The position numbers were made by a program, and so were the translations under genes. From Symbioplanes lichenis (GTDB lineage: Bacteria > Actinomycetota > Actinomycetes > Mycobacteriales > Micromonosporaceae): a stretch of DNA of 64,000 bases. Below the pieces are notes generated by a model, which was given only the letters and a program-made list of their open reading frames with translations, made no database searches and was not told the DNA's origin. The first letter of the stretch is position 1. Every line of letters starts with the position of its first letter. The stretch covers positions 1 to 64,000 of the forward strand of contig NZ_JAUZQD010000021.1 of assembly GCF_030709675.1 (NCBI RefSeq), written 5' to 3'. Shown in pieces: positions 52,150-60,199 of this stretch.

Positions 52150-53897
52150 CACGTCACCGTCCAGAGGAACATCAGGTTCGCGACCGTGGTGGCGCTCTTC
52201 ACTGTCAGGGTCACCTTGGACGTCCCCTTCGCCGTCGGTGTGCCGGTGATCGCCCCGGTCGACGAGTTGATCGTCAGGCCGGCCGGCAGCCCGGTCGCAC
52301 TCCACGTGTACGGGCCGGTGCCCGCCGCCGCCGGGGTCAGCGAGGCCGCCTTCCCGGAAGCCGAGGTCTGGGTGGAGCCTGTCGGCGCGGTGATGCGCAG
52401 GTCGTTGGGGCCGTTCTGGGTGACGCTCACGATGACGTCGATGGTCGCGCTGCCGCCGGCGGCGTCCGTGACGGTCACCGTCGTGATGTAGCGGGTGCCG
52501 TGCGTGATCCGGCCGGTGACGTTGCCCGTCGCGGCGTCGATCGTGGTGCCGTCCGGCAGGCCGGTGGCCACCCAGGAGTACGGCTTGAGCCCGCCGGCGG
52601 CGGCCGCCCCCAGGTTGTACGTGACCACGGTCCCGTTGGTGGCCGTCTGCGCCCCCGGGCTGGCGAGCGTCACCGGGGTGAGCACCCGCCACGTGAACGA
52701 CACCGTGACCGTCTGCGCCGGGGCGCCCGAGTCGGTGACGCTGACCGTGACCGGGACCGCGCTCGCGTTCGCCGTGGTGGGCGTGCCGGAGATGACCCCG
52801 GTCGCCGCGTCGATGGTCAGACCCGCGGGCAGCCCGGTCTGCGTCCACTTGAACGGCGCGATGCCACCCGTCTGCGCGACGGCCAGGGACAGCGCGGTGC
52901 CCGTCCGGCTGACCTGGGCGCCGGGGCTGGTGAGCGTGGGCGGGGCGGCGACGGTCCACGTGAAGGTGGAGGTGTCGGCGCGCTTGTCCCGGTCCACGAC
53001 CTTGACGCTGACCGTGCTGGTGCCGCCCGCGGTCGGCGTGCCGGAGATCAGCCCGCTGGACGGGTCGATGGTGAGGCCGGCGGGCAACCCGGTCGCGGAC
53101 CACGTGAAGGGCAGGCGGCCGCCGGTCGCGGACATCTGCAGGCTCGCGGCCTGGTTGAGATAGCTCTTCTGCGCGACCGGGTCGAGGATCGAGGGCGCGG
53201 CGGTGTTGATGTCGAAGACGGGGTCGGTGCCGGTGCTCACCAGGGTGGAGGCCACGACGACGCAGCCGCCGGAGGGGCACGCGTTCTGCTGCCACGTCAC
53301 GGACACGACCGCCCAGAAGAAGGGCAGGCCGGTGCTGGTCGTCCCGCACGTCCCGATGAGCGGAGCGGCGGAGGTGACCTTGTTCTGGTAGCAGCGGCCG
53401 ACGTAGAAGTTCTGCTTGTACGCGACGTTGCTGATGGTGACCGGCACCGGCTGGGTCGGCAGCGGCGCCGTGCTGCCTCCGAGAGCGGCCGCCGCCATCA
53501 TCGGGTCCGAGGCGGCTTCCTTGGTGAAGGGGAAGAGCTTGGTGACCTCGGCCGGAGCCGCGTCCCACTGTGCCTGCACCTCGGCCTGGCCGCGCCCGGT
53601 GAGCAGCGACGAGGGGTCCAGCGCCCGGACGCGTTCGAGCCCGTCGCCGGCGATCTGGATCGCCGCCTGCCGGGTGCGCTGGAGGGCGCTGAGCGAGAGC
53701 GACCGGGTCATGAAGGGCGCGGCGGCCGCCATGACGGTGCCGATGATGGTGATGGCGACCAGCACCTCGACGAGCGAGTAACCGGCATCGTCGCCGGCAG
53801 CCGGCGGCCGGGAGGAGGAACCGAGCCGAAGCAGCCCCGGCCGCGGGGAAAGCGGTCGTGGGAAGAGCCGGCTGAACCGACGAGGGACCCGGGGCAT
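52149..53897 (-). CDS. PilV-like minor prepilin with four He_PIG-type Ig repeats
   Basis: A 582-residue protein. A 38-residue basic Pro-rich leader precedes the prepilin site DDAG|YSLVEVLVAITIIGTVMA with Glu at mature position 5. A pilin-like domain (about 60-240) has several cysteines. Then four repeats of about 85 residues (roughly 245-330, 335-420, 425-505, 510-582) each carry a TGLPAGLTID...G.ISGTPT phrase, the putative-Ig (He_PIG) signature. The fusion of a minor pilin with an Ig stalk suggests a long extension from the pilus tip. ATG 53897 follows AAGAGGGG, and a FliA-like element lies just upstream (53905-53932). Confidence 0.85.
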   Translation of the reverse strand: MPRVPRRFSRLFPRPLSPRPGLLRLGSSSRPPAAGDDAGYSLVEVLVAITIIGTVMAAAAPFMTRSLSLSALQRTRQAAIQIAGDGLERVRALDPSSLLTGRGQAEVQAQWDAAPAEVTKLFPFTKEAASDPMMAAAALGGSTAPLPTQPVPVTISNVAYKQNFYVGRCYQNKVTSAAPLIGTCGTTSTGLPFFWAVVSVTWQQNACPSGGCVVVASTLVSTGTDPVFDINTAAPSILDPVAQKSYLNQAASLQMSATGGRLPFTWSATGLPAGLTIDPSSGLISGTPTAGGTSTVSVKVVDRDKRADTSTFTWTVAAPPTLTSPGAQVSRTGTALSLAVAQTGGIAPFKWTQTGLPAGLTIDAATGVISGTPTTANASAVPVTVSVTDSGAPAQTVTVSFTWRVLTPVTLASPGAQTATNGTVVTYNLGAAAAGGLKPYSWVATGLPDGTTIDAATGNVTGRITHGTRYITTVTVTDAAGGSATIDVIVSVTQNGPNDLRITAPTGSTQTSASGKAASLTPAAAGTGPYTWSATGLPAGLTINSSTGAITGTPTAKGTSKVTLTVKSATTVANLMFLWTVT

Positions 53898-53904
53898 GCC
53901 CCTC

Positions 53905-53932
53905 TTATCGAACACAGCCCGCCCCACTTGAG
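53905..53932 (-). promoter_or_regulatory. FliA-like promoter candidate before the minor-pilin genes
   Basis: On the minus strand, CTCA (53932-53929) is followed after 16 bases by TTCGATAA (53912-53905), sharing six of eight positions with the sigma-28 -10 GCCGATAA. The ATG of the PilV-like gene follows after seven bases. Confidence 0.35.
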
Positions 53933-53935
53933 CAG

Positions 53936-54532
53936 TCAGTCGGTAATGACCTGGGGCGCACCGGCCGCGACCGGCGGCGCCACGAACGCCTTGAGCTGCA
54001 GCGAGATGCTGGTGCCCTCGGGCTTGTCCGAGTCCGGCGCCGCGGTCCAGGTCGCCGAGTCGATCAGTACGGCGCGCTTCTGCCCGCCACCCTGCAGCTG
54101 CTCGAGGAACTGGCCCAGCGCCGCGGGCTTGCCGGTCACCGTCAGCTGGATCGGCAGCGCCACGACGCCGCTGGCCTCCTTGGAGTTGGCCGGGATGCCG
54201 ACGGTCAGGCCGCTCACCACGACGCCCAGGTCCGTGCCGGACTGCTGGAGCTGCCGGAGGAACGCCGAGGTGCCGGCGTCGGCGGGCAGCGCGTCCTGGT
54301 AGGTCTGCAGCGTCGCCTTGAGCTTGGTGAGGTTCGTCTTCTCCTTCTTGAGCGCGACGATCCGCTTGCGCAGCACCGTGGCCTGGGAGAGCGACGTGTC
54401 GGTCTGGGCGCGCAGGTCGCTCGCCTCCGCGTACTGGGGGCTGATCAGCAGGAACCACGCCGCCACCGACATCAGCACGATGACGACGAAGCCGGCGGCC
54501 ATCCACAGCCGGTCCGCGTGCCGTCCGCCCAT
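53936..54532 (-). CDS. pilO: Type IV pilus assembly protein PilO
   Basis: A 198-residue bitopic membrane protein. One span (about 11-31) is followed by a coiled coil with SDLRAQTDTSLSQATVLRKRIVALKKEKTNL, then a ferredoxin-like periplasmic-side domain ending SISLQLKAFVAPP. PilO pairs with PilN to link cytoplasmic PilM to the pilus base. ATG 54532 overlaps the PilN stop (TGATG). Length matches the family. Confidence 0.87.
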   Translation of the reverse strand: MGGRHADRLWMAAGFVVIVLMSVAAWFLLISPQYAEASDLRAQTDTSLSQATVLRKRIVALKKEKTNLTKLKATLQTYQDALPADAGTSAFLRQLQQSGTDLGVVVSGLTVGIPANSKEASGVVALPIQLTVTGKPAALGQFLEQLQGGGQKRAVLIDSATWTAAPDSDKPEGTSISLQLKAFVAPPVAAGAPQVITD

Positions 54533-55248
54533 CAGTTCCCCCCGGAGTCGCACTTGTCCCCGAAGCGCCCGCACAGCGCCGCCGAGGTGATCTTGAGGGT
54601 GAGCCCGAAGGTGACCTTGTCCTCGTCCGAGTCCGGGTCGTCCTCCTGGAGCACGGAGGTCAGGTACGGGTCGGCGACCAGCGTCTGCTTACCGAGCGCC
54701 TCGATGTACGCCGCCACGGCCTCCTTGTCCGGCCCGCTCCCCGTGACGGTCAGCGTGCCGATCGTGGCGGCCGCGCTGCCGGTCGTGGCGGTCGACGTGC
54801 CCGAGCCCGTGCCGGCGTCGAGCGCGCCGTTGATCCCGTCCAGGGTCAGCCCGGCGCCGGTGGCCGTGTCGTCGAGCGTGTCGAGCAGCCGGGCCCAGCC
54901 GAGGTCGTTCTTCATGACGGCCTGCAGCTGCTTCGCGAGCGCCTGGGTGTCGTTCTGCACGTCCACGACCTCGGCGTAGTCCCGCTGGTCGCGCTGCAGG
55001 GCGGTGACCTCGCCGGTGGCGTCGGTCAGCTCCTTGTCGGCGGCCTGGGTGTCCTGGTTGGCGAGGAAGAACCAGGCGCCGAGCATGGCCATCACGAGCA
55101 GGACGACGACGATGACCCAGCCCCGGGTGCGCCGCGCCCGGCGGGCCAGCGAGATCTCCTCGGGCAGCAGGCTGGCCGAGATGGTGAGCAGCCGGTTGAC
55201 CCGCTGCGGCGTGGAGGCCGGGTCGACCGGCATGAGGGCTGTGGCCAT
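54532..55248 (-). CDS. pilN: Type IV pilus assembly protein PilN
   Basis: A 238-residue bitopic protein. The cytoplasmic N-terminus has NRLLTISASLLPEEISLARRARRTR; in other PilN proteins an N-terminal INLLP-type peptide binds PilM, and here ASLLPEEI may serve. One membrane span (about 45-65), a short coiled coil and an extracytoplasmic domain follow. Two C-terminal cysteines (LCGRFGDKC) are present. Both ends overlap neighbours (TGATG), so pilM-N-O are translationally coupled. Confidence 0.85.
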   Translation of the reverse strand: MATALMPVDPASTPQRVNRLLTISASLLPEEISLARRARRTRGWVIVVVLLVMAMLGAWFFLANQDTQAADKELTDATGEVTALQRDQRDYAEVVDVQNDTQALAKQLQAVMKNDLGWARLLDTLDDTATGAGLTLDGINGALDAGTGSGTSTATTGSAAATIGTLTVTGSGPDKEAVAAYIEALGKQTLVADPYLTSVLQEDDPDSDEDKVTFGLTLKITSAALCGRFGDKCDSGGN

Positions 55249-56273
55249 CAGGCTGCCGCTCCCAGGGTCAGGCCGATCGACACGGCGGCCGCCGGCACGA
55301 AGCTGTCGAAGCCGCGCTCGCGGGCCTTGCGGGTGTCCCGCAGGCGCGCGGCGCTGTCGGCGTACATCACCGAGACGCCGAGCTCCTTCTGGACGTGCTC
55401 GGCCAGGCCGGGCATGAGCGCGCTGCCGCCGCAGAGGGCCACCCGGGTGACCTGCTTCTGCCGCTCACCCGAGGCCAGGTACGTGAACGAGCTGCGCAGC
55501 TCGTTGATCAGCGGCCGGATCGCGTCGCTCGCCGCGGTCGCGGTGTCCGGCCGGCCGTCGCCGTGCAGCCCGAAGCGGCACTTGAGCGCCTCCGCCTCCG
55601 GCGCGGGGATGCCCAGCCGGGTCGCGATGCTCTCGGTGATCTCGGCTCCGCCGCGCGGCACCGTACGCACGATGAGCGGCTCGCCGTCGGCGTGCACCAC
55701 CACGCTGGTCACCTCGGCGCCGATGTCCACGAGCGCCTCCACCTGGGCGTCGAGCCGGGACGCCGCGCGCAGCAGGGCGAACGACGCGAGGTCGACGTTG
55801 ACGACGTGCAGCCCGGCCTTCTCGACGGCCTGAACCAGCTCCATCACGGCGTCCTTGGGCATGGCGACGAGCAGGCCGCGCACGGTCGGGCTGGTGCCCG
55901 GGTCCTCCAGCGGCCGGAAGTCCAGCAGCGACCGCTCGACCGCCAGCGGGAGCATGTCGCGGACCTGGAACGGCAGGGAGCGGCGCATCTCCTTCTGCGG
56001 CAGGTTGGAGACGGTCATCTCGCGGACCACCAGCTGCGGGTTGGTCATGCCGAGCAGGACGTGCTTGGTGTTGAACTTGCAGGCGGCCCAGAGTTGCTTG
56101 AGCGCCGAGGTCACCGCGACCGCGTCGGTCAGAACCCCGCCCTGCATGGTGCCGGGCGGCAGGGGGATCTGCCCGAAGTTGGACAGGTTGAACTCGTCCT
56201 TCGCCCTGCGCACCTCCACGGCACGAATCGACGACGAGCCGATGTCGAGCCCGATCGGATTGACGCCAGCCAT
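55248..56273 (-). CDS. pilM: Type IV pilus assembly ATPase-like protein PilM
   Basis: A 341-residue actin/FtsA-like cytoplasmic protein of the pilus alignment complex. It has IGLDIGSSSIRAVEV (phosphate-1), ALVDIGAEVTSVVVH (phosphate-2) and ALCGGSALMPGLAEHV (adenosine) motifs in the usual order. ATG 56273 follows AAAGGAA. PilM binds PilN and couples the motor ATPase to the membrane platform. Confidence 0.93.
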   Translation of the reverse strand: MAGVNPIGLDIGSSSIRAVEVRRAKDEFNLSNFGQIPLPPGTMQGGVLTDAVAVTSALKQLWAACKFNTKHVLLGMTNPQLVVREMTVSNLPQKEMRRSLPFQVRDMLPLAVERSLLDFRPLEDPGTSPTVRGLLVAMPKDAVMELVQAVEKAGLHVVNVDLASFALLRAASRLDAQVEALVDIGAEVTSVVVHADGEPLIVRTVPRGGAEITESIATRLGIPAPEAEALKCRFGLHGDGRPDTATAASDAIRPLINELRSSFTYLASGERQKQVTRVALCGGSALMPGLAEHVQKELGVSVMYADSAARLRDTRKARERGFDSFVPAAAVSIGLTLGAAA

Positions 56274-56283
56274 CGAGTTCCTT

Positions 56284-57066
56284 TCAGACGGTGGGCGTGA
56301 GGAGGGAGGAGTACCAGTCGGCGATGGGGGCGCCGGCGAAGATCGCGAGGAAGGCCCCGGCGAGCAGGAAGGGCCCGTACGGGATCTTGGACTTGCGGGT
56401 CGCGCGCCCGGCCGCCATGAGGGCGCTCCCGGCGAACCCGCCGATGACGAAGCCCGCGAACAGGCCGACCAGCACCCAGCTCCAGCCCAGCCAGCCGAGA
56501 TACAGCGCGAGCAGCGGCGCGAGCTTGATGTCGCCCCAGCCCATCTTGAAGAGGCGCAGGAAGAGGAAGAACCCCCACACCAGGGCCGCGGCGATCAGCG
56601 CCCGCGTGCCGGCCGTCCACTGTCCGTCAAAGATCATGGGCGGGAGCAGCAGGAACAGCGCGACGCTGTAGGACGGCAGCACGATCTGGTCGGGCAGCCG
56701 GAAGACGTCGAGGTCGATCATGGTGAGGGCGACAGCGATCGCGGCCAGGTAGAGGAACGCGGGCAGCTCCCACGACCAGCCGAACTTCGCCGTCACCGCC
56801 AGGAAGAGCGCCGCGGTGCCCGCTTCGACGAGCGGGTAGCGGGCGCTGATCGGCGCCTCGCAGTCCGCGCACCGGCCCCGCAGCAGCAGCCAGCCGGCGA
56901 CCGGGATGTTGTGCCGGGGCCGGATCTCGTGCCCGCAGGCGGGGCAGTGCGAGCCGGGCCGGACCAGGGACTCGCCCCGGGGCACCCGGTGGATCACCAC
57001 GTTGAGGAACGAGCCCACCGCGAGGCCGAGCATGCCGACGATGCCGAGCAGGAGCGGCTGCGGCAT
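56284..57066 (-). CDS. pilD: Prepilin peptidase/N-methyltransferase PilD
   Basis: A 260-residue polytopic membrane aspartic protease that cleaves and methylates prepilins. An N-terminal domain has the paired zinc cysteines CPACGHEI and CADCEAPI. Catalytic Asp residues are in TMIDLDVFRLPD (about 130) and GWGDIKLAPLL (about 190), the GxGD-type motif. About seven or eight hydrophobic spans. ATG 57066 has GAAGGAG upstream; the open frame extends to 57117. It serves PilA and the three minor prepilins here. Confidence 0.94.
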   Translation of the reverse strand: MPQPLLLGIVGMLGLAVGSFLNVVIHRVPRGESLVRPGSHCPACGHEIRPRHNIPVAGWLLLRGRCADCEAPISARYPLVEAGTAALFLAVTAKFGWSWELPAFLYLAAIAVALTMIDLDVFRLPDQIVLPSYSVALFLLLPPMIFDGQWTAGTRALIAAALVWGFFLFLRLFKMGWGDIKLAPLLALYLGWLGWSWVLVGLFAGFVIGGFAGSALMAAGRATRKSKIPYGPFLLAGAFLAIFAGAPIADWYSSLLTPTV

Positions 57067-57137
57067 GTCGGTCTCCTTCGGAGTGGGGAGCGCTCCGGGC
57101 GGTGTGTCGGGGCACACCGCCCGGAGCCTGGTGCTGC

Positions 57138-57611
57138 TTACTTGCAGGTGTCGATGCTGACGGCGGGGGTCGGAGCGGAGACCGAGCCGCCCTTGGTGCT
57201 GTCGTAGACGTAGACCTTGCCGCTGCCGCCGCCGTTGGTCGCGCAGACCAGGTACGACTTGTCCGTGCCGACGTACGTCATGGTGGTCTTGTCCGAGAGC
57301 GTGACCAGGCCGGTCGTGCCGGTGGCGGTCCCGAGGTTGAAGGACTGCTTGGTGGCCGACCAGACCTGCTTGCCGGTGGGCGTCGTCGGGTAGACGTTGC
57401 CGTTGTCGGTGTAGTACTGCTCGATGGTGCTGATGGCGCCGCGCACGTCGGACTGGGCCGACTTGTCGGCGGCACCCTGCCGGTAGTTCAGGTAGACCGG
57501 AACAGCGATGGCGACCAGCACGCCGATGATGACCACGACCACCAGGAGCTCGATGAGGGTGAAGCCCTCGTCGTCCTTCTTCGTGCGCATCCGGGCGATG
57601 ATGTCCTGCAT
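57138..57611 (-). CDS. pilA: Major type IV pilin PilA
   Basis: A 157-residue type IVa prepilin. The leader is basic and ends at Gly: KKDDEG|FTLIELLVVVVIIGVLVA, with Glu at mature position 5, the canonical PilD site. The helix runs on through VPVYLNYRQGAADKSAQSD. The C-terminal globular domain has two cysteines (VCATN and DTCK) that probably form the D-loop disulfide. ATG 57611 has GGAGG upstream. This is the pilus-shaft subunit; the gene sits between pilC and pilD. Confidence 0.94.
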   Translation of the reverse strand: MQDIIARMRTKKDDEGFTLIELLVVVVIIGVLVAIAVPVYLNYRQGAADKSAQSDVRGAISTIEQYYTDNGNVYPTTPTGKQVWSATKQSFNLGTATGTTGLVTLSDKTTMTYVGTDKSYLVCATNGGGSGKVYVYDSTKGGSVSAPTPAVSIDTCK

Positions 57612-57709
57612 TGGGGGTGCCTCCGTGGGCGTCAGGGTGATACGGGGACGGGGATGGGTGTGACGTTGACCGGAGACCGGTCGCGTGCGGTGCTGCTCCA
57701 GAGCCGGCA

Positions 57710-58942
57710 TCAGTTGCTCTGGATGTTCTGGTAGATCGTGAACATCGGCAGGTACAGGCAGATCACCATCCCGCCGACCACGGCACCCATGACGAGCACC
57801 ATGATCGGTTCGATCGAGGCGGTGAGGGACTCGGCGGCGCTGTCGACTTCCCTGTCATAGAAATCGGCAACCTTGTCGAGCATCTGACTGATTTGACCGC
57901 TTTCTTCGCCCACTTCGATCATCTGCGTGACCATCTCGGGGAAGATCTTGTGGTGCCGCATGGCCGAGGACATGGGCTGCCCGTCGCGTACGGCGGACTG
58001 CACGTCCTTCATGGCCATGTTGATGACCTCGTTGCCGGTCGTCTCGCCGACGACGGCGAGCGCCTGCATCACGGGCACGCCGACGTTGAGCAGCAGGCCG
58101 AGGTTGCGCGAGAAGCGGGACATCGCCAGCTTGCTGAAGAGCGAGCCGAAGACCGGCATCCTGAGCTTGGTGCGGTCGACGAAGAGCCTGTACTCGTCGC
58201 TGGCCCGCAGCTGGCGCTTGTGCACCGAGGCGATCGCGATGCCGGCCCCGATGACCAGCGGGCCGATCCACCCCATGTTGTGGCTGGTGTCGACCAGGAA
58301 CTGGGTGATCGCCGGCAGCTGCCCGCCGAGGTTCTTGAACATGTCCTCGAAGATCGGGACGATGAAGATCAGCACGGCCGCGATCAGCACGAACGTGAAG
58401 CCGAGCACGATGATCGGATAGGTCAGCGCACTCTTGATCTTGCCGCGGAGCGCGGTGTCCTTCTCCAGGCTGTCCGCGACCTGCTCCAGGGCGCGGTCGA
58501 TCATACCGCCGGCCTCGCCCGCCCGGACCATGGCGACGAAGAGGCGCGGGAAGACCTTGTCGTGCTTGGCCAGCGAGGACGAGAGCGAGACACCACCCGC
58601 GACATCCGTACGGACCTCGCCCAGCGCCTTCTTCAACGGCGGCGCGCCGGTCTGCTCCTCGAGGATCGCCAGCGAGCGCAGCAGCGACATGCCCGAGGCG
58701 GTCATCGTCGCGAACTGCCGCGCGAAGACGGCCAGATCCTTGAGCTTGACCTTGTTGCCGAACCCCGGGATCGAGATCTCGCGGTTGAGGCCCTGGCCGG
58801 CCTCCATCAGCTCGAGCGGCGTCTCGCCCCGCTGGCGCAGCAGGTGCGACGCCGCGGTCTCGTTCGCCGCCTCCACCGTGCCCTTGATCTTGCGGCCGGT
58901 GGAGTCGATGCCCTCGTACTGGAAAGTCTTGGTGGCCGGCAT
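57710..58942 (-). CDS. pilC: Pilus inner-membrane platform protein PilC
   Basis: A 410-residue member of the GspF/PilC family. Two homologous cytoplasmic four-helix domains, each with an F-x-R-x-x-x-x-x-x-x-x-G start (FARQFATMTASGMSLLRSL and FSRNLGLLLNVGVPVMQAL), alternate with three membrane spans. Motor ATPases PilB and PilT turn or bind this platform. Its ATG lies one base after the pilT stop. Confidence 0.94.
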   Translation of the reverse strand: MPATKTFQYEGIDSTGRKIKGTVEAANETAASHLLRQRGETPLELMEAGQGLNREISIPGFGNKVKLKDLAVFARQFATMTASGMSLLRSLAILEEQTGAPPLKKALGEVRTDVAGGVSLSSSLAKHDKVFPRLFVAMVRAGEAGGMIDRALEQVADSLEKDTALRGKIKSALTYPIIVLGFTFVLIAAVLIFIVPIFEDMFKNLGGQLPAITQFLVDTSHNMGWIGPLVIGAGIAIASVHKRQLRASDEYRLFVDRTKLRMPVFGSLFSKLAMSRFSRNLGLLLNVGVPVMQALAVVGETTGNEVINMAMKDVQSAVRDGQPMSSAMRHHKIFPEMVTQMIEVGEESGQISQMLDKVADFYDREVDSAAESLTASIEPIMVLVMGAVVGGMVICLYLPMFTIYQNIQSN

Positions 58943-58943
58943 G

Positions 58944-60071
58944 TCACACCCGTCCGATCAGGCGTTTGAGCTCGTCCGCGGAGTGGCAGATCTCCAGCGC
59001 GGCCTGCATCGTCACGATGCCCTCGCGCACCCGGTCGGCCAGGTGCTGGTCGAAGGCGAGCATGCCCTCGTTCCCGCCGGCCTGCATGAACGACGGGATC
59101 TGGTGCGACTTGCCCTCGCGGATGAGGCTGCGGATGGCCGGCGTGGCGGTCAGGATCTCGCAGACCACCGCGCGGCCCTTGCCGTCGGCGCGCGGCGCGA
59201 GCGCCTGGGTGACCACGCCCTGCAGCGAGGCCGCCAGCTGGGCGCGGATCTGCAGCTGCTGGTGCGGCGGGAAGATGTCGATGACGCGGTCGATGGTCTG
59301 CGTGGCGCTCTGCGTGTGCAGGGTCGCCAGCACCAGATGGCCGGTCTCGGCCGCGGTCAGCGCCGTGGCGGTGGTCTCCAGGTCGCGCAGCTCGCCGACC
59401 AGGATGATGTCGGGGTCCTGCCGCAGCGCGTGCTTGAGGGCGGCGGCGAAGGTCTCGGTGTCGGCGCCGACCTCGCGCTGGTTGACCACGCTGCGCTTGT
59501 GCGGGTGCAGAAACTCGATCGGGTCCTCGATGGTGATGATGTGGTCGGCCCGGCTGCGGTTGGCCAGATCGAGCACCGAGGCCAGCGTCGTGGTCTTGCC
59601 CGAGCCGGTCGGGCCGGTCACCAGGACCAGGCCGCGCGGCAGGTGGGCGAAGCGGGCGACCGAGTCGGGCATGCCCAGCTCGTCCAGCGGCTTGATCTTG
59701 TGCGGGATGGCCCGGAAGACCGCGCCGCACGAGTTGCGCTGCACATAGAGGTTGCCGCGGAAGCGGGAGACGCCGGCGATGCTGTGCGCGAAGTCGAGCT
59801 CCTGCTCCTTGCGGAACGTCTCCCACTGGGCGGGGGAGACGGCCGCCCGGGCCAGCAGGGCGGTGTCGGCCGAGTTGAGCGCGCCGTAGCCGGGCAGCGG
59901 GCGCAGGCCGCCGTCGACCCGGATCATCGGCGGCGAGCCGACCGTCAGGTGCAGGTCGGAGCCCCGCGACTCGACCATCATGACGAGCATCTGGTCGAGG
60001 ACGGCCAGGTCACCCGCGGGCGGGCCGGCGGGTGCGGCCTGCTGCGGCACTTCCTGTTCCAGCGTGTACAT
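58944..60071 (-). CDS. pilT: Pilus retraction ATPase PilT
   Basis: A hexameric AAA-like motor of about 375 residues that depolymerises the pilus. Walker A GPTGSGKTTT is at about 155, Walker B DPDIILVGELRD, the His box ATALTAAETGHLVLATLHT, and the PilT signature appears as AIRSLIREGKSHQIPS near 311, separating it from PilB. The start is uncertain: ATG 60122 begins the open frame but overlaps a FliA-type -10 element, so ATG 60071 (MYTLEQEV) is preferred. pilC follows with a one-base gap. Confidence 0.92.
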   Translation of the reverse strand: MYTLEQEVPQQAAPAGPPAGDLAVLDQMLVMMVESRGSDLHLTVGSPPMIRVDGGLRPLPGYGALNSADTALLARAAVSPAQWETFRKEQELDFAHSIAGVSRFRGNLYVQRNSCGAVFRAIPHKIKPLDELGMPDSVARFAHLPRGLVLVTGPTGSGKTTTLASVLDLANRSRADHIITIEDPIEFLHPHKRSVVNQREVGADTETFAAALKHALRQDPDIILVGELRDLETTATALTAAETGHLVLATLHTQSATQTIDRVIDIFPPHQQLQIRAQLAASLQGVVTQALAPRADGKGRAVVCEILTATPAIRSLIREGKSHQIPSFMQAGGNEGMLAFDQHLADRVREGIVTMQAALEICHSADELKRLIGRV

Positions 60072-60112
60072 CCGCGGCACCGTCAATCTCGAGACTTCTC
60101 TGACGCCACCCT

Positions 60113-60139
60113 CATTCGGCATTGCCGGTGGCCGGTTTA
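60113..60139 (-). promoter_or_regulatory. Near-consensus FliA (sigma-28) promoter before pilT
   Basis: On the minus strand TAAA (60139-60136) is separated by exactly 15 bases from GCCGAATG (60120-60113), against the consensus TAAA-N15-GCCGATAA. It lies in the pilB-pilT gap and would drive pilT and downstream genes. Confidence 0.65.
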
Positions 60140-60199
60140 GGACCTGTTCCCGCAGACTTGTGCGAGGTTTTCTCCGCGTTTGCTACGATTCGGAGTCGC

